Notes: generated from the sequence alone by a model not told the origin. A stretch of DNA of 64,000 nucleotides from Cellulomonas denverensis (GCF_012396125.1 NZ_JAAXOX010000003.1:62001-126000); one strand, 5' to 3'; shown: positions 1 through 9,100, numbered from the stretch's first letter. Made by a program: numbers and translations.

Positions 1-71
1 GCCCGGCGGGAACCCGGTCGAGATCACCAGGGCGACCGCGACCGCCCACCACGCCGGACGCCGGTGCCGGA
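1..71 (-). other. Possible 5' end of a gene leaving the window
   Basis: Downstream of the SipW-type exported protein the minus strand stays open in one frame to the left edge. It encodes a basic stretch followed by a hydrophobic segment (RHRRPAWWAVAVALVISTG). In related actinobacteria a SipW-type signal peptidase often neighbours such exported proteins, and a basic-hydrophobic start would fit a membrane protein. No ATG, GTG or TTG precedes this stretch in frame, so neither start nor identity can be fixed. Confidence 0.25.
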
Positions 72-617
72 TCAGTTCAGCACCTGCCGCAGGTCCACGC
101 TGATCGCACTCAGGTCGATCGGTTCCGACATCGAGGCCGCGGCGTCCGCGTCGAAGGCCAGCGTGATGGTGGCGGTGAGCTCGTGCCGGGTGCCGGTGTT
201 GCTGCCCTCCAGGCGCGTCACCGGCTCGCCCTCGCCGTCGGTCAGGGTCACCTCGGCGGTGACGTCCGCCGGCAGCGCGCCCTCGGCGTAGTGCAGCCCG
301 GTGTCCACCAGCAGGTTCTCCCCGGTGGCGGTCACGGAGACGCCGGTGGTGCCGACCAGCGTGTCGCCGGGCACCATCCGGAACGCGGTGATGTCCTCGA
401 TGGGGTTGCCCGCTCCGTCGGTGGCGTCCCGCCACCTGGTCTGCGGGTCGAACTCGGCGGTGAGCGCACCGGTGCCGGTGCTGCCCGAACCGATTGCGCC
501 CTGCTGGTTCCACAGGGCGAAGGTGCCTGCTCCGGCGAGCAGCACCGCGATGCCGGCGGTGGCGGCGACGGTCCCCTTGAGCGCGGAGTGGCGGCTCGTG
601 GTGCGGGGGGTCGTCAT
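72..617 (-). CDS. SipW-type signal peptide exported protein (TasA-like)
   Basis: 181-residue exported protein. The ATG at 617 was chosen because it follows a strong AAGGAGG ribosome site and begins the signal peptide; a longer reading frame upstream is low-complexity. Residues about 1-50 form the alternate signal peptide typical of proteins processed by SipW-like signal peptidases: a basic start, a hydrophobic core (GIAVLLAGAGTFALW) and then a small-residue stretch ending in LTAEF. The rest is a beta-rich, Thr/Gly/Glu-rich domain without catalytic motifs. Family members form extracellular fibres or matrix proteins (TasA, camelysin). It lacks a C-terminal anchor. Its neighbours are sorting-signal wall proteins, which points to a cell-surface role. 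Fibre formation is inference. Confidence 0.75.
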   Translation of the reverse strand: MTTPRTTSRHSALKGTVAATAGIAVLLAGAGTFALWNQQGAIGSGSTGTGALTAEFDPQTRWRDATDGAGNPIEDITAFRMVPGDTLVGTTGVSVTATGENLLVDTGLHYAEGALPADVTAEVTLTDGEGEPVTRLEGSNTGTRHELTATITLAFDADAAASMSEPIDLSAISVDLRQVLN

Positions 618-830
618 GGGGTGAGTCCTCCTTCGTCGTTCCCGCCGCGCGATCCCGGATCGTGTCGCGCGCGCGTCCGGGCACGAGGGTGCGCCGCCGG
701 GACGGCCCGGTGGGCGAGGAGGAGGGTCTGCGTCAGTACCACGACGGCCTGACCTGCGCTGATGTGCGCGGGGCCGGCCGAATGCCGTAGTCCCGCCGGA
801 TGGCTCAGGATGCCGGGATCCGCAGACGAA

Positions 831-865
831 GGCCCGCCCGCACGGGGGAGGGGTGCGGGCGGGCC
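831..865 (-). terminator. Rho-independent-like terminator
   Basis: Perfect 13-bp inverted repeat (831-843 and 853-865) with a 9-nt loop, directly downstream of the wall-protein stop on the minus strand. There is no T-tract, as is usual for such GC-rich terminators. Confidence 0.7.
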
Positions 866-869
866 GGGG

Positions 870-891
870 GGTGTGGATCGCAGTCCACACC
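870..891. terminator. Second hairpin beside the terminator
   Basis: GGTGTGGA and TCCACACC form an 8-bp perfect stem with a 6-nt loop, 4 bp from the 831-865 hairpin. On the minus strand it is transcribed first, so the two act in tandem downstream of the wall-protein gene. Confidence 0.5.
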
Positions 892-938
892 GGTGGGCGG
901 GTCGGGTCGGAGGTGACGCTCCGTCCGGCCCGGCCCGG

Positions 939-3074
939 TCAGTGGGTGCGGGCGCGCCGCCGGGCGATCAGGACGGTCGCGGTGCCGGCGCCGAGCAGGA
1001 CGACCGCGAGGCCGGCCCACAGGGCGATCGGGCCGGCGCCGGTGGTGGCCAGGTTCCCGGTGCTCGCAGTGCTCGCGGTGCCGGTGCCCTTGTCGTTGTC
1101 GTTGTCCTGAGTGGTGTTCCCGGCCGGGGTGGTGGTGATGTCCACGCCCAGGTCGGGGCTGGTGGAGGCGGACCAGATGACCTCGCCGGGGATGAACTCG
1201 ACCCGCAGGGTGTGGGTGCCGGCCACCGCGCCCGGGTAGGTCAGCTCGGCGGTGCCGTCCGCAGCGACCGGCACCGGGTCGCCCACGGCCTGGTCGTCGA
1301 CGAACAGCTGCGCCGTTCCCTGCGGGACACCGGCGGCCGGGTCGGCGGCCGCGACGGTGGCCTGCACCGGCACGTCCTGCCCGGGGCGCGCCGTGTCCGT
1401 GGCGGTCGCGGCGGTGGTGGTGCCGGACAGCCACTGGGCGTAGACGGTGCGGTCGCCGGTCAGCGGGGTGTCGGCGTCGAAGGACACCGAGGACCGGGTG
1501 GCGGGCAGTCCGTCCACGGTGTCGGCCCAGCCGATGTGGTCGAAGCCGGTGCGGGTCGGTGAGTCGGGCAGGCTGCGGGCACCGGCGTTGAAGCTGGTGG
1601 CGAAGGTCCGGACCTCCGCGGTGCCCTGGCCGCCGTTGGCGTGGAAGGTGGTCAGGTAGTTGTTCGGGGCGAAGGACAGGTCCGCCCAGTCCAGGTTCTC
1701 GGTGGGCAGGACCACCGCGCCCTCGTTGACCACGTTGCCGTCGCCGCGGATCTCACCGTCGCCGGTCACCGTGACGCCCTCCGGGATGCGCAGCTCGGCG
1801 CCGTCGGGGATCACCAGGGTGGCGGGGGAGTTGATCTCCAGCGAGCCGAAGTCGGTGCCGTCGCTGCCGGACCCGACCGCGGAGGTCTGGTACGGCCTGG
1901 TGGTGTTGATCGCGGTGGTGGTGCCGCCGTCCAGGACAACGTCGGCGCCGCCGCCGTCCTCGGTCCAGGTGCCGTCGCCCGAGCCGCCGCCGATCCCGGC
2001 TCCGGCCAGGCCGGAGGTGGCGGTCACGGTCGCGTCGCCCGTCACGTGCAGCGAGCCGCCGTCGACCCCTTGGTCCCCGGCGCCGATCCCGGCGCCGAGC
2101 CGCTCGGAGGTGGCGACGACCACCGCGTTGCCGCCGATCGTCACGTCGCCGCCGTTGCCGCCCTCGAACCGGGCGCCCGCGTCGCGCTGGGCCGCGTGGC
2201 CGCCGCCGATCCCGGCACCGAGCGCCAGGCTCCCGCCGGTCGCGCCCGCCTTGCTGACGGCCGTCACGTTCGCGTCGCCGTCGATCCGGACGGTGCCGCC
2301 GTTGCCGCCGCTCACGCCGCCGCCGATCCCGGCGCCCTGGTAGCTGGTCGCCTCGACCACGGCGTGGTCGGTGATGGTGATGTCACCGCCGTCCTGGGCG
2401 GTCCGGCCGCCGATCCCGGCGCCGAACTGCGAGTGGGCGGTCACTCGGGCGTTGTCCTCGACGACCAGGGTGCCCACCGGGGGCTGCCCCGGGCGCAGGC
2501 CAGTCCCGCCGACCGCGATCGCGGTCTCCCAGGCCCGCGCGTCCACGACGGCGTCGCCGCCGATCGTCACGGTGCCGGTTCCGGAGGTCACGCCGATCCC
2601 GGCGGTCACGATCGTCCGGCTGCCCTGGATGTTGTCCGGGTCACCGGCGTCGACGGTGACGTGCGCGCGGCCCTCGATCGTCAGGGTGGCGTTCTCCAAC
2701 GCGATCGCCGCGTCGGTGGCGGGGTAGGCCGGGTCGACGCTGTCCCAGCTCGCGGCGAAGGTGCCGGGGGTGCCGGTGGAGGAGTCGGTGATGGTCAGCG
2801 CGGAACCCGCGGCGAGGGTGACCTCCGAGGTGGTGAGGTCGAAGCCGTTCAGGTCCAGGGTCAGGGACTGGCCGGCGGCCAGGGTCAGCTTCGGCGAGGC
2901 GCCCTGCGCCAGGTCGGCGTCGAGGGTGACCTCACCACCGACGGCCGACGGGTCGGCGAAGGCGTCGGCAAGGTCCGCGAACGAACCAGCGGGGTCGGCG
3001 GAGGCGGAGCCGGCTCCGGCGACCAGGCACACGGCGGCCAGGGCGGCAGCGGGCAGGAAGACACGAGGGGACAT
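939..3074 (-). CDS. Large cell-wall-anchored protein, LATTG sorting signal
   Basis: 711 residues. Sec signal peptide at 1-27 (cleavage after ASA); a long Gly-rich region (about 90-430) in which the motif GAGIGGG recurs between short beta-strand units, suggesting a beta-helix or beta-solenoid; an InlB B-repeat/Flg_new-like module (about 500-575, ending VYAQWL); an Ig-like domain (about 580-665); a sorting signal LATTG at 675-679; a membrane segment; and an RRRARTH tail. LAxTG-type signals are recognised by class E sortases in actinobacteria. The predicted role is a surface adhesin or scaffold; no enzyme motif is visible. The ATG at 3074 lacks a clear ribosome site. An in-frame GTG 33 bases upstream is possible but would place extra residues before the signal peptide. 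Confidence 0.8.
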   Translation of the reverse strand: MSPRVFLPAAALAAVCLVAGAGSASADPAGSFADLADAFADPSAVGGEVTLDADLAQGASPKLTLAAGQSLTLDLNGFDLTTSEVTLAAGSALTITDSSTGTPGTFAASWDSVDPAYPATDAAIALENATLTIEGRAHVTVDAGDPDNIQGSRTIVTAGIGVTSGTGTVTIGGDAVVDARAWETAIAVGGTGLRPGQPPVGTLVVEDNARVTAHSQFGAGIGGRTAQDGGDITITDHAVVEATSYQGAGIGGGVSGGNGGTVRIDGDANVTAVSKAGATGGSLALGAGIGGGHAAQRDAGARFEGGNGGDVTIGGNAVVVATSERLGAGIGAGDQGVDGGSLHVTGDATVTATSGLAGAGIGGGSGDGTWTEDGGGADVVLDGGTTTAINTTRPYQTSAVGSGSDGTDFGSLEINSPATLVIPDGAELRIPEGVTVTGDGEIRGDGNVVNEGAVVLPTENLDWADLSFAPNNYLTTFHANGGQGTAEVRTFATSFNAGARSLPDSPTRTGFDHIGWADTVDGLPATRSSVSFDADTPLTGDRTVYAQWLSGTTTAATATDTARPGQDVPVQATVAAADPAAGVPQGTAQLFVDDQAVGDPVPVAADGTAELTYPGAVAGTHTLRVEFIPGEVIWSASTSPDLGVDITTTPAGNTTQDNDNDKGTGTASTASTGNLATTGAGPIALWAGLAVVLLGAGTATVLIARRRARTH

Positions 3075-3252
3075 GCTCAGAATGATCGGGAGTTCAGCCG
3101 CCACACAGGCGGGCGCCCGGGAGGTAGGTAGGTAGGCGCCCGGCGTCGCCGCTGCTGACGGCGCCGGATCCGCCGGGCCGTGGACCGCTGGGGGTGGCAC
3201 GGGCCGGTGTTCCACGCGGCGGGGCCCGCGCGAATAAGTGAGCCCACGGCGA

Positions 3253-3287
3253 CGAGGGCCCGCACCGCCAGGCGGTGCGGGCCCTCG
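3253..3287 (-). terminator. Strong terminator hairpin
   Basis: Perfect 17-bp inverted repeat around a single central A (3253-3269 / 3271-3287), just past the stop of the IATTG wall protein on the minus strand. It separates the two wall-protein transcription units. Confidence 0.8.
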
Positions 3288-3304
3288 TGCGGGGGCCGCG
3301 GCCG

Positions 3305-4567
3305 TCAGCGCCGACGGGCGAGGACCCGGCGGGTGGCGACCAGCACCAGGCCGGCCACCACCGCGATCCCGGCGGTGAGCAGCAGCCCCGGGGTGGCGGA
3401 GTCACCGGTGGTGGCGATCCGGTCCGGGGTGGATGCGGAGGCCACCGGGGTGGCGGGCTGGGTGGCCGCGGGGGTGCTGCCGGGGTCGGCCGGGGCGACC
3501 GGGGCCGGTGCGGTCGGTTCCGGGTCGGTGGGCACGACCGGGGTCTGGCCGGACGAGGCCACGTGCACCGTCGTGCCGGCGGTGCCGACCTCGGGGACCT
3601 GGGTGCCGTCCACCCGCTCGGTGGCGGTCAGCGGGTTGTCCCCCAGGATCAGCCCGGTGACCAGCACCGGGCCCCAGGTGCCGTCCGGGTTGACGGTGGC
3701 GCTGCCGACCGTCGCGCCGGCGGCATCGGTGACGGTGACCTCGGACTCCGGGTCCGCGGTGCCGCTGACCTGGACGCTCCGCGCGGTGGCGTCCGGGGTG
3801 CCGGCGGCGATGGTGACCGGGTCGGCGACCCGGAAGGTGCCCTGGTCGGTGGTGGGTGCCGGGTCGCCGGTGACGGTCTGGGTGGCGGTCAGCGCGACCT
3901 GCTCACCCCAGTCGAAGGCGATCTGCGGGGAGAACGCCCAGGTGCCGTCGGTGGCGACCTCGGCCTGGCCGACCGTGGCGCCGTCGGCGTCGCGGGTCAC
4001 GACCACCTGCGCCCCGGGGTGGCCGGTGCCGCGGATCTCCGGCTGGCGGGTGAGCACCAGGCCGGTCGGGTCGGTCAGGTCGATCTGGGCGATGAGCTGC
4101 GGCGCCTCCACCCCGAAGAACCCCTCCTGGGCCCAGTCGACGATCCCGCCCTGGCTGGCATCACCCAGGTAGTTGCCCTGGTAGGGGCCGTCGGCGGCCA
4201 TGAAGCCGATCCGGTTGCTGCCCACCTCGGCGACGGTGGTGATGTTCTGGCAGGCGTTGGTGGCGGCCGGTCGCCAGTAGACGACCACGGCTGCGCTGCT
4301 GCCCTGTTCGGCGGCGACGCAGTACACCTCGCCGGTGGAGATGGTGTACTCCACCGGCCCGGTGGTCCCGACGGCCGGGACGGTGAACTCGCGGATGGTC
4401 GCGGTCGCACTGTTGACGCGCACATATCCCAGGGTGTCCGTGGTGCCCCAGTTCGCGATCGTGGTGGTGATCCGGTCGGTGGGGGCTGCCTGGGCCGGCG
4501 CGGCTCCGACCACGGTGAGCGCGGCCAGCAGGGTGGCGGCCGTGCAGAGAGAGGAAAGGCGTCTCAT
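3305..4567 (-). CDS. Wall-anchored protein with Ig-like repeats, IATTG signal
   Basis: 420 residues. Signal peptide 1-28 (cleavage after AQA); an N-terminal domain of about 140 residues with no recognised fold; two Ig-like modules of the bacterial surface type (about 165-330), both containing the pattern G-x-T-V-G-x-A-x-V-x-x-D-G-T-W; a Pro/Thr/Ala-rich wall-spanning linker (about 330-380); then IATTG at 384-388, a hydrophobic segment and an RRR tail. The final motif is a variant of the LAxTG class E sortase signal carried by the neighbour at 939-3074, so both are probably attached by the same sortase, not encoded here. The likely role is structural or adhesive. A terminator follows it, so it is its own transcription unit. 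Confidence 0.75.
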   Translation of the reverse strand: MRRLSSLCTAATLLAALTVVGAAPAQAAPTDRITTTIANWGTTDTLGYVRVNSATATIREFTVPAVGTTGPVEYTISTGEVYCVAAEQGSSAAVVVYWRPAATNACQNITTVAEVGSNRIGFMAADGPYQGNYLGDASQGGIVDWAQEGFFGVEAPQLIAQIDLTDPTGLVLTRQPEIRGTGHPGAQVVVTRDADGATVGQAEVATDGTWAFSPQIAFDWGEQVALTATQTVTGDPAPTTDQGTFRVADPVTIAAGTPDATARSVQVSGTADPESEVTVTDAAGATVGSATVNPDGTWGPVLVTGLILGDNPLTATERVDGTQVPEVGTAGTTVHVASSGQTPVVPTDPEPTAPAPVAPADPGSTPAATQPATPVASASTPDRIATTGDSATPGLLLTAGIAVVAGLVLVATRRVLARRR

Positions 4568-4731
4568 GGTGCCCTACTGCTTCGGGGGTGCCCCTGGGTC
4601 TGCGGCTGTGGGGTGCGTAGGGAAGCTAGGCGACCCGGGTGGCGGCCGACGTGGGCCCCGAGTGGCGTCTGGGTACCGAACCCGGCGGCGTGGGTGGGCC
4701 GGTGTCCGATTCTGGTGATGGCCCTCAGATG

Positions 4732-4769
4732 CGACGAGGCCCGGCGGCACCTGCCGCCGGGCCTCGTCG
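4732..4769 (-). terminator. Terminator after ridA-like gene
   Basis: Perfect 17-bp stem (4732-4748 / 4753-4769) with a 4-nt loop, 10 bp beyond the RidA stop on the minus strand. Confidence 0.8.
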
Positions 4770-4778
4770 TCTGGGTGG

Positions 4779-5183
4779 TCAGTCGGTGATCGCCAGCGCG
4801 TCGATCTCGACCAGCATCTCCTCGCGCGGGAGCCCGACCATCACGGTGGTCCGGCTGGGCAGCACGCCACCCGGGCAGTGCCGGGAGACGAACTCGCCGT
4901 AGGCGTCGTTCATCGCGGCGAAGTCGTCCCGGCTGGTCAGGTAGACCCGCAGCATCACCACGTCGTCGAAGGTGGCGCCGGCGGCCTCGATGATCGCCCG
5001 GACGTTCTCCAGGGTGCGGGTGGTCTGGGCGGCGACGTCGCCCGGGAACAGGTACTCGCCGGTGGCCGGGTCCACCGGGCCCTGGCCGGAGACCTGGACG
5101 AACGGGCCCTTGCGCACGCCCTGGTGAAAGGTGTGCGCGGGCGCCGGGGCGTGCGGGGTGGTCACGGCGGTCTTGGCGGTCAT
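4779..5183 (-). CDS. ridA: RidA family enamine/imine deaminase
   Basis: 134 residues, the usual RidA length plus a short N-terminal tail. RidA proteins are trimeric cytosolic hydrolases of reactive enamines and imines made by PLP enzymes and D-amino-acid or amino-sugar oxidation. Key residues are visible: Arg111 in PSRTTV (the substrate carboxylate-binding Arg) and Glu126 in VEIDA. The family GxxP-x-D-P-x-T-G pattern lies at 33-42. It is divergent from an N-acyl-D-amino-acid deacylase-like amidohydrolase, a recurrent partner in D-amino-acid catabolism clusters, so a specialised member acting on D-amino-acid-derived imines is plausible. Calling it the housekeeping RidA is less certain. Confidence 0.85.
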   Translation of the reverse strand: MTAKTAVTTPHAPAPAHTFHQGVRKGPFVQVSGQGPVDPATGEYLFPGDVAAQTTRTLENVRAIIEAAGATFDDVVMLRVYLTSRDDFAAMNDAYGEFVSRHCPGGVLPSRTTVMVGLPREEMLVEIDALAITD

Positions 5184-5208
5184 GCTGCCTCTCAGGGTCG
5201 ATGGTGGC

Positions 5209-5252
5209 GGTGCGGTGCGACGCTCTCACGCCGGAGGCGGGCTCCACCATCG
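5209..5252. promoter_or_regulatory. Candidate operator in divergent promoter
   Basis: CGATGGTGG (5209-5217) and CCACCATCG (5244-5252) are perfect inverted 9-mers 35 bp apart, between the divergent starts of the RidA gene (5183) and the amidohydrolase (5335). A shared regulator is possible, but none is encoded nearby. Confidence 0.4.
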
Positions 5253-5334
5253 GGGGCGGCCGGGGCAGGTGCAGCGCAGGACGCCGCCGGACCGGGGTTC
5301 GACGCGGCAGGTGGTCGCGCGGTGGACTGGGGCC

Positions 5335-6951
5335 ATGTTGCTGCGCGGCGGGCTGGTGGTGGACGGGACCGGCGCCCCGCCGGTCACCGCGGACGTGCTG
5401 ATCGAGGGCGACCGGATCGCCGCGGTCGGCGGGCGGCTGGACGTCACCGGCCACCGGGTGATCGACGCGGACGGCCTGGTGGTCGCCCCGGGGTTCATCG
5501 ACATGCACGCGCACTCGGACCTGGCGGTGCTGACCGACGGGGCGCATCTGGCCAAGACGATGCAGGGCGTGACCACCGAGGTGCTCGGCCAGGACGGGCT
5601 GTCCTACGCGCCGACCACCGATGCCGGCATGGCCGCGGTCCGGGAGCAGATCGCCGGCTGGAACGGGGTGCCCGACGTCGGCTACCGGTGGCGCTCCGTC
5701 GCGGAGTACCTGGCCGAGATCGACCGCCGGGGCAGCGCCACCAACGTCGCCTATCTGCTGCCGCAGGGCACGATCCGGATGTCCGTGGTCGGCACCGAGG
5801 ACCGGCCCGCCACCCCCGCCGAGCTGGCCGAGATGCGCGCGCAGGTGGACCGCGGGATGCGCGAGGGCGCATTCGGGATGTCCTCGGGGCTGACCTACGT
5901 GCCCGGGATGTTCGCCGACACCGACGAGCTGGTCGCGCTGTGCCAGGTGGTGGCCCGGCACGGCGGGTGCTACGCCCCGCACCAGCGGTCCTACGGCGCC
6001 GGGGCGCTGGCGGCCTATGCGGAGATGATCGAGGTGGCGCGCCGGTCCTCGGTCGCCCTGCACCTGACCCACGCCACGATGAACTTCCCGGAGAACCGCG
6101 GCCGGGCCGGGGAACTGCTGGCCCTGGTCGATGCGGCCCTGGCGGACGGCCTGGACCTGACCCTGGACTCCTACCCGTACCTGCCCGGGGCGACCACCCT
6201 GTCCGCGCTGCTGCCCAGCTCCGCGGCCACCGGCGGCCCGGCGGCCACCCTGGACCGGCTGCGCGACCCGGCGGAGCGGGCCCGGATCACGCACCAGGTC
6301 GAGGTGGTCGGCAGCGACGGCTGTCACGGCGTCCCGGTCGACTGGGACACGATCGAGATCGCCGGGGTGCGCGATCCGGCGCTCGCGGACCGGGTGGGCC
6401 GGACGGTGGCCCGGATCGCCGCCGACGAGCACCGGCCGCCGGCCGAGGTCTTCCTGGACCTGCTGATCGCCGACCGGTTGGGCACCGGCATCCTGCAGCA
6501 CGTCGGCGACGAGGCGAACGTCCGGGCGGTGATGCGCCACCCCCGGCACACCGGCGGCAGCGACGGGATCCTGGTCGGCGCCAAGCCCCACCCGCGGGCG
6601 GCGGGCACCTTCGCCCGGTACCTGGGCCGGTATGTCCGTGAGCGGGGCGTGCTCACCCTGGCGGAGGCGGTGCGGCACCTGTCCGGCACCCCGGCGGCGC
6701 GGCTCGGGCTGCACGACCGGGGCCGGGTGGCTCCCGGTCGCCGGGCGGACCTGGTGCTGTTCGACCCGCTCACCGTCACCGACCGGGCCACCTTCGACGA
6801 CCCGCGTGCCACCGCCGAGGGCATCGCCTGGGTGTTCATCGACGGCCGGGCGGTGGTGGAGGCGGGGGAGCGGACCGGGCTGCGGGCCGGCCGGGCGCTG
6901 CGGCACGGCACCGGCCGCTCAGGACCGCCGGCCGCCACCACCCAGAGCTGA
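5335..6951 (+). CDS. N-acyl-D-amino-acid deacylase-like amidohydrolase
   Basis: 538 residues of the metal-dependent amidohydrolase superfamily. The ATG at 5335 gives the standard N-terminus LLRGGLVVDGTG. The metal-binding HxH is His58-x-His60 in GFIDMHAHSDL. Further family landmarks are the TMQGVTTEVLGQDG stretch (about 75-90), a GGSDG loop near residues 407-411 holding the catalytic Asp, and the C-terminal beta-sandwich closing with GRVAPGRRADLVLFDP. The length and the 'MQGVTTEV..DG' block match D-aminoacylases, which hydrolyse N-acyl-D-amino acids to D-amino acids. The divergent RidA would deal with imines formed when those are oxidised. Dihydroorotase- or hydantoinase-like activity is the alternative. 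No clear ribosome site precedes the ATG. Confidence 0.8.
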   Translation: MLLRGGLVVDGTGAPPVTADVLIEGDRIAAVGGRLDVTGHRVIDADGLVVAPGFIDMHAHSDLAVLTDGAHLAKTMQGVTTEVLGQDGLSYAPTTDAGMAAVREQIAGWNGVPDVGYRWRSVAEYLAEIDRRGSATNVAYLLPQGTIRMSVVGTEDRPATPAELAEMRAQVDRGMREGAFGMSSGLTYVPGMFADTDELVALCQVVARHGGCYAPHQRSYGAGALAAYAEMIEVARRSSVALHLTHATMNFPENRGRAGELLALVDAALADGLDLTLDSYPYLPGATTLSALLPSSAATGGPAATLDRLRDPAERARITHQVEVVGSDGCHGVPVDWDTIEIAGVRDPALADRVGRTVARIAADEHRPPAEVFLDLLIADRLGTGILQHVGDEANVRAVMRHPRHTGGSDGILVGAKPHPRAAGTFARYLGRYVRERGVLTLAEAVRHLSGTPAARLGLHDRGRVAPGRRADLVLFDPLTVTDRATFDDPRATAEGIAWVFIDGRAVVEAGERTGLRAGRALRHGTGRSGPPAATTQS

Positions 6952-7081
6952 CCGGGGCGGGACCCGGCGCCACCCAGGCCGACGGCCCCGCGGCACCCAG
7001 TCTGGGCCCGGAGGCACCGGGGCCGTGCGCGCGCGCGTTCTACCGTCACGGCCAACCTGGACTCCGTCGAAAGGCCGCATC

Positions 7082-7768
7082 GTGCGTACCCGCTCCCTCC
7101 TCCCCGTCGCCGCGGTGTGCGGTCTCGCCCTGGCCCTGACCGGCTGTGGCGGCGACGACGACCCCCAGCCCCGTGACCGCGCCACCACCGAGGCCGCCGC
7201 CGACCCGGAGACCACCCGCCCGGTCGCCCCGTCGCCCAGCCCGCTGCCGGAGGAGACCCCGGTCAGCGCCGACCCCGGTGACCGGGTGCAGCCGGGCCAG
7301 GTGGTGGAGAACGGCGAGTGGATCACCTACGACTGGGTCGGCTACGACGACTCCCGGGCGGTGCTGCAGACCCGGCTGACCGGCGTCACCCCGGCCTCCG
7401 AGGCGGAGATGGCCGAGATCGTCGCCGAGAACCCCGACTTCGCCGGGTACCAGGTGATCTGGGTGACCTGGGAGACCCGCAAGGTCTCCGGCGACGACAT
7501 CGAGTACGACTCCAACGGCTCGGACTTCACCCCCGCCACCACCGAGGGCACCGCCTCGCAGAGCGCCTGGTCGATCGGCGGCAGCTGCAACTCCGGGCTG
7601 TTCGACGAGGAGTTCGACCAGGGCACCGGGGTGTCCGAGGGCTGTGCGATGGGCATCGAGGTCCAGGGCGGCCAGCAGGTCGGTGGGCTGCTGTACACCG
7701 GTCCGGCCGCCCAGGACGACAACCCGTTCGACGAGTACCACGGCAGCCCGGTCTTCCTCAAGGGCTGA
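7082..7768 (+). CDS. Hypothetical lipoprotein
   Basis: 228 residues with a GTG start preceded by GAAAGG. A type II signal peptide ends in the lipobox LTGC with Cys22 as the lipidation site. A Thr/Pro/Glu-rich linker follows (about 25-65) and then a globular domain containing an unusually acidic patch (SGDDIEYDSNGSDF) and a Cys pair (GGSCNSGLFDEEF...EGCAMGIEV) that could form an extracytoplasmic disulfide. I recognise no family. It is presumably anchored on the outer face of the membrane. Confidence 0.75.
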   Translation: MRTRSLLPVAAVCGLALALTGCGGDDDPQPRDRATTEAAADPETTRPVAPSPSPLPEETPVSADPGDRVQPGQVVENGEWITYDWVGYDDSRAVLQTRLTGVTPASEAEMAEIVAENPDFAGYQVIWVTWETRKVSGDDIEYDSNGSDFTPATTEGTASQSAWSIGGSCNSGLFDEEFDQGTGVSEGCAMGIEVQGGQQVGGLLYTGPAAQDDNPFDEYHGSPVFLKG

Positions 7769-7844
7769 CCGGATTCACCCTGGCGTCCGGCCGCGCGCCG
7801 GGTGACACTGACCCCCACGCCGCGACGTCGAGGGGGGTGGGCCG

Positions 7845-9077
7845 GTGCCGACCGACCGGACGCTGGCACGCACCCGGGCCGCCCACGAGCGGTTCCTGAC
7901 CACCGGTGCCGCCCCGGACGTCCGCCCGCTGGTGGCCGAGTCCTGGCGGCGCAGTCTGCGCGGCGGGGTGGATCCGGAGCTGCCCGGGCCGCCGGTGGTG
8001 CTCAGCGAGGCCGAGCTGCGCCGGCACCGGGACCAGCACCCGCTGCGGCACGCGCTGCCGGTGGTGCGGGGGCTGCTCCTGGACGCGGCGGTCAGCGAGG
8101 AGTTCCTGGTCGCGCTCACCGACGCCGACGGCCGGCTGCTCTGGATCGCCGGGGACACCCGGGTCCGCCGGGCGGTGGAACGGGTCGGCTTCGTCGAGGG
8201 GGCGGCCTGGGCCGAGCGGCAGGCCGGCACCAACGCGCCGGGCACCGCCTTGGCCACCGGGTCGACGGTGCAGGTGCGCGGGGCCGAGCACTTCAGCCGG
8301 GCGGTGCAGCCGTGGAGTTGCACCGCGGCCGTGCTGCGCGGACCGGACGGCCGGGTGCTGGGCGCCCTGGACGTGACCGGGCGGGACGGCGCGGCCTCGC
8401 TGCTGATGTTGTCCCTGGTCCGGGCGACCGCGACCGCGGTGGAGTCCGAGTTGCGCGCCCTGGATGCGCTGCGCCACCCGGTCGCCGGCACCGCCCGGCT
8501 GGAACTGCTGCGCCCGGACTCCGGGGTGCTGCACGGCCCCGGTCCGGGCGCCCGCGCCCTGTCGCTGCGGCACGCCGAACTGCTCCTGCTGCTGGCCGAG
8601 CACCCCCGGGGCCTGCGCGCGGAGGAACTGGCGGTGCTGCTGCACCCGGGGGCGATGTCCGACGTGGCGGTCCGGGCCGAGGTGTCCCGGCTGCGCCGGG
8701 TGGTCGGCCCGCTGCTGGACCGGTCGCGGCCCTACCGGTTGGCGGCCGAGCTGGACACCGACGTCGCGGCGGTCCGGTCCGGGCTGGCAGCGGGGGAGGT
8801 GCGCTCGGCGCTGGACCGCTACCCCGGGCCGGTGCTGCCCCGCTCCCGGGCGCCGGGGGTGGAGGCGGTGCGCGAGTCGCTGGCCGCGGACGTCCGGGCC
8901 GCCGTGCTGCACACCGCGGACCCGGTGCTGCTGGAACGCTGGCTGGACCGGGACGAGGGGGTGGACGACTGGGCCGCCTGGGAGCTGCTGGCCCGGTCCA
9001 GCGCCCCCGGGTCGGTGTCCCGGGCCCGGGCCACCGGCCGGCTGGACCTGCTGCGGCGCCGACTGGGCCTGCGCTGA
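7845..9077 (+). CDS. GAF-domain transcriptional regulator (AcoR-like N-terminus)
   Basis: 410 residues. The GTG start is fixed by a GAGGGGGG ribosome site 7 nt upstream. The N-terminus ([14 protein letters not shown]) and the GAF domain (about 70-190, with [13 protein letters not shown]) are those of AcoR-type regulators that activate alcohol and acetoin catabolism genes. There is no sigma-54 AAA+ domain. The middle (about 240-310) instead looks like a winged helix ending in [11 protein letters not shown]...YRLAAEL, as in SARP/OmpR-type domains. The aldehyde dehydrogenase and DUF779 genes follow on the same strand, so it most likely controls them in response to a small ligand. Confidence 0.8.
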   Translation: MPTDRTLARTRAAHERFLTTGAAPDVRPLVAESWRRSLRGGVDPELPGPPVVLSEAELRRHRDQHPLRHALPVVRGLLLDAAVSEEFLVALTDADGRLLWIAGDTRVRRAVERVGFVEGAAWAERQAGTNAPGTALATGSTVQVRGAEHFSRAVQPWSCTAAVLRGPDGRVLGALDVTGRDGAASLLMLSLVRATATAVESELRALDALRHPVAGTARLELLRPDSGVLHGPGPGARALSLRHAELLLLLAEHPRGLRAEELAVLLHPGAMSDVAVRAEVSRLRRVVGPLLDRSRPYRLAAELDTDVAAVRSGLAAGEVRSALDRYPGPVLPRSRAPGVEAVRESLAADVRAAVLHTADPVLLERWLDRDEGVDDWAAWELLARSSAPGSVSRARATGRLDLLRRRLGLR

Positions 9078-9098
9078 CCTCGCTGACCTCGCTGACCT
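9072..9098 (+). repeat. Three 9-bp tandem repeats across a stop codon
   Basis: CGCTGACCT occurs three times head to tail. The first copy contains the TGA that ends the GAF regulator. Replication slippage would extend only the untranslated tail, so the protein is unaffected. Confidence 0.7.
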
Positions 9099-9100
9099 GC

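Larger units (their letters stand above)
618..938. other. Intergenic region with double hairpin
   Basis: A 321-bp gap between two minus-strand genes. It holds the terminator of the large wall protein (831-865), a second hairpin (870-891), and upstream of the SipW-type gene a run with no gene I can support. The promoter of the 617 gene must lie in its left half, but no convincing -35/-10 pair stands out. Confidence 0.5.

Noticed and set aside
4564..6906. Open frame of 780 codons opposite the amidohydrolase
   Set aside because: Same GC-bias artefact; the plus strand carries HxH and the family N- and C-termini.
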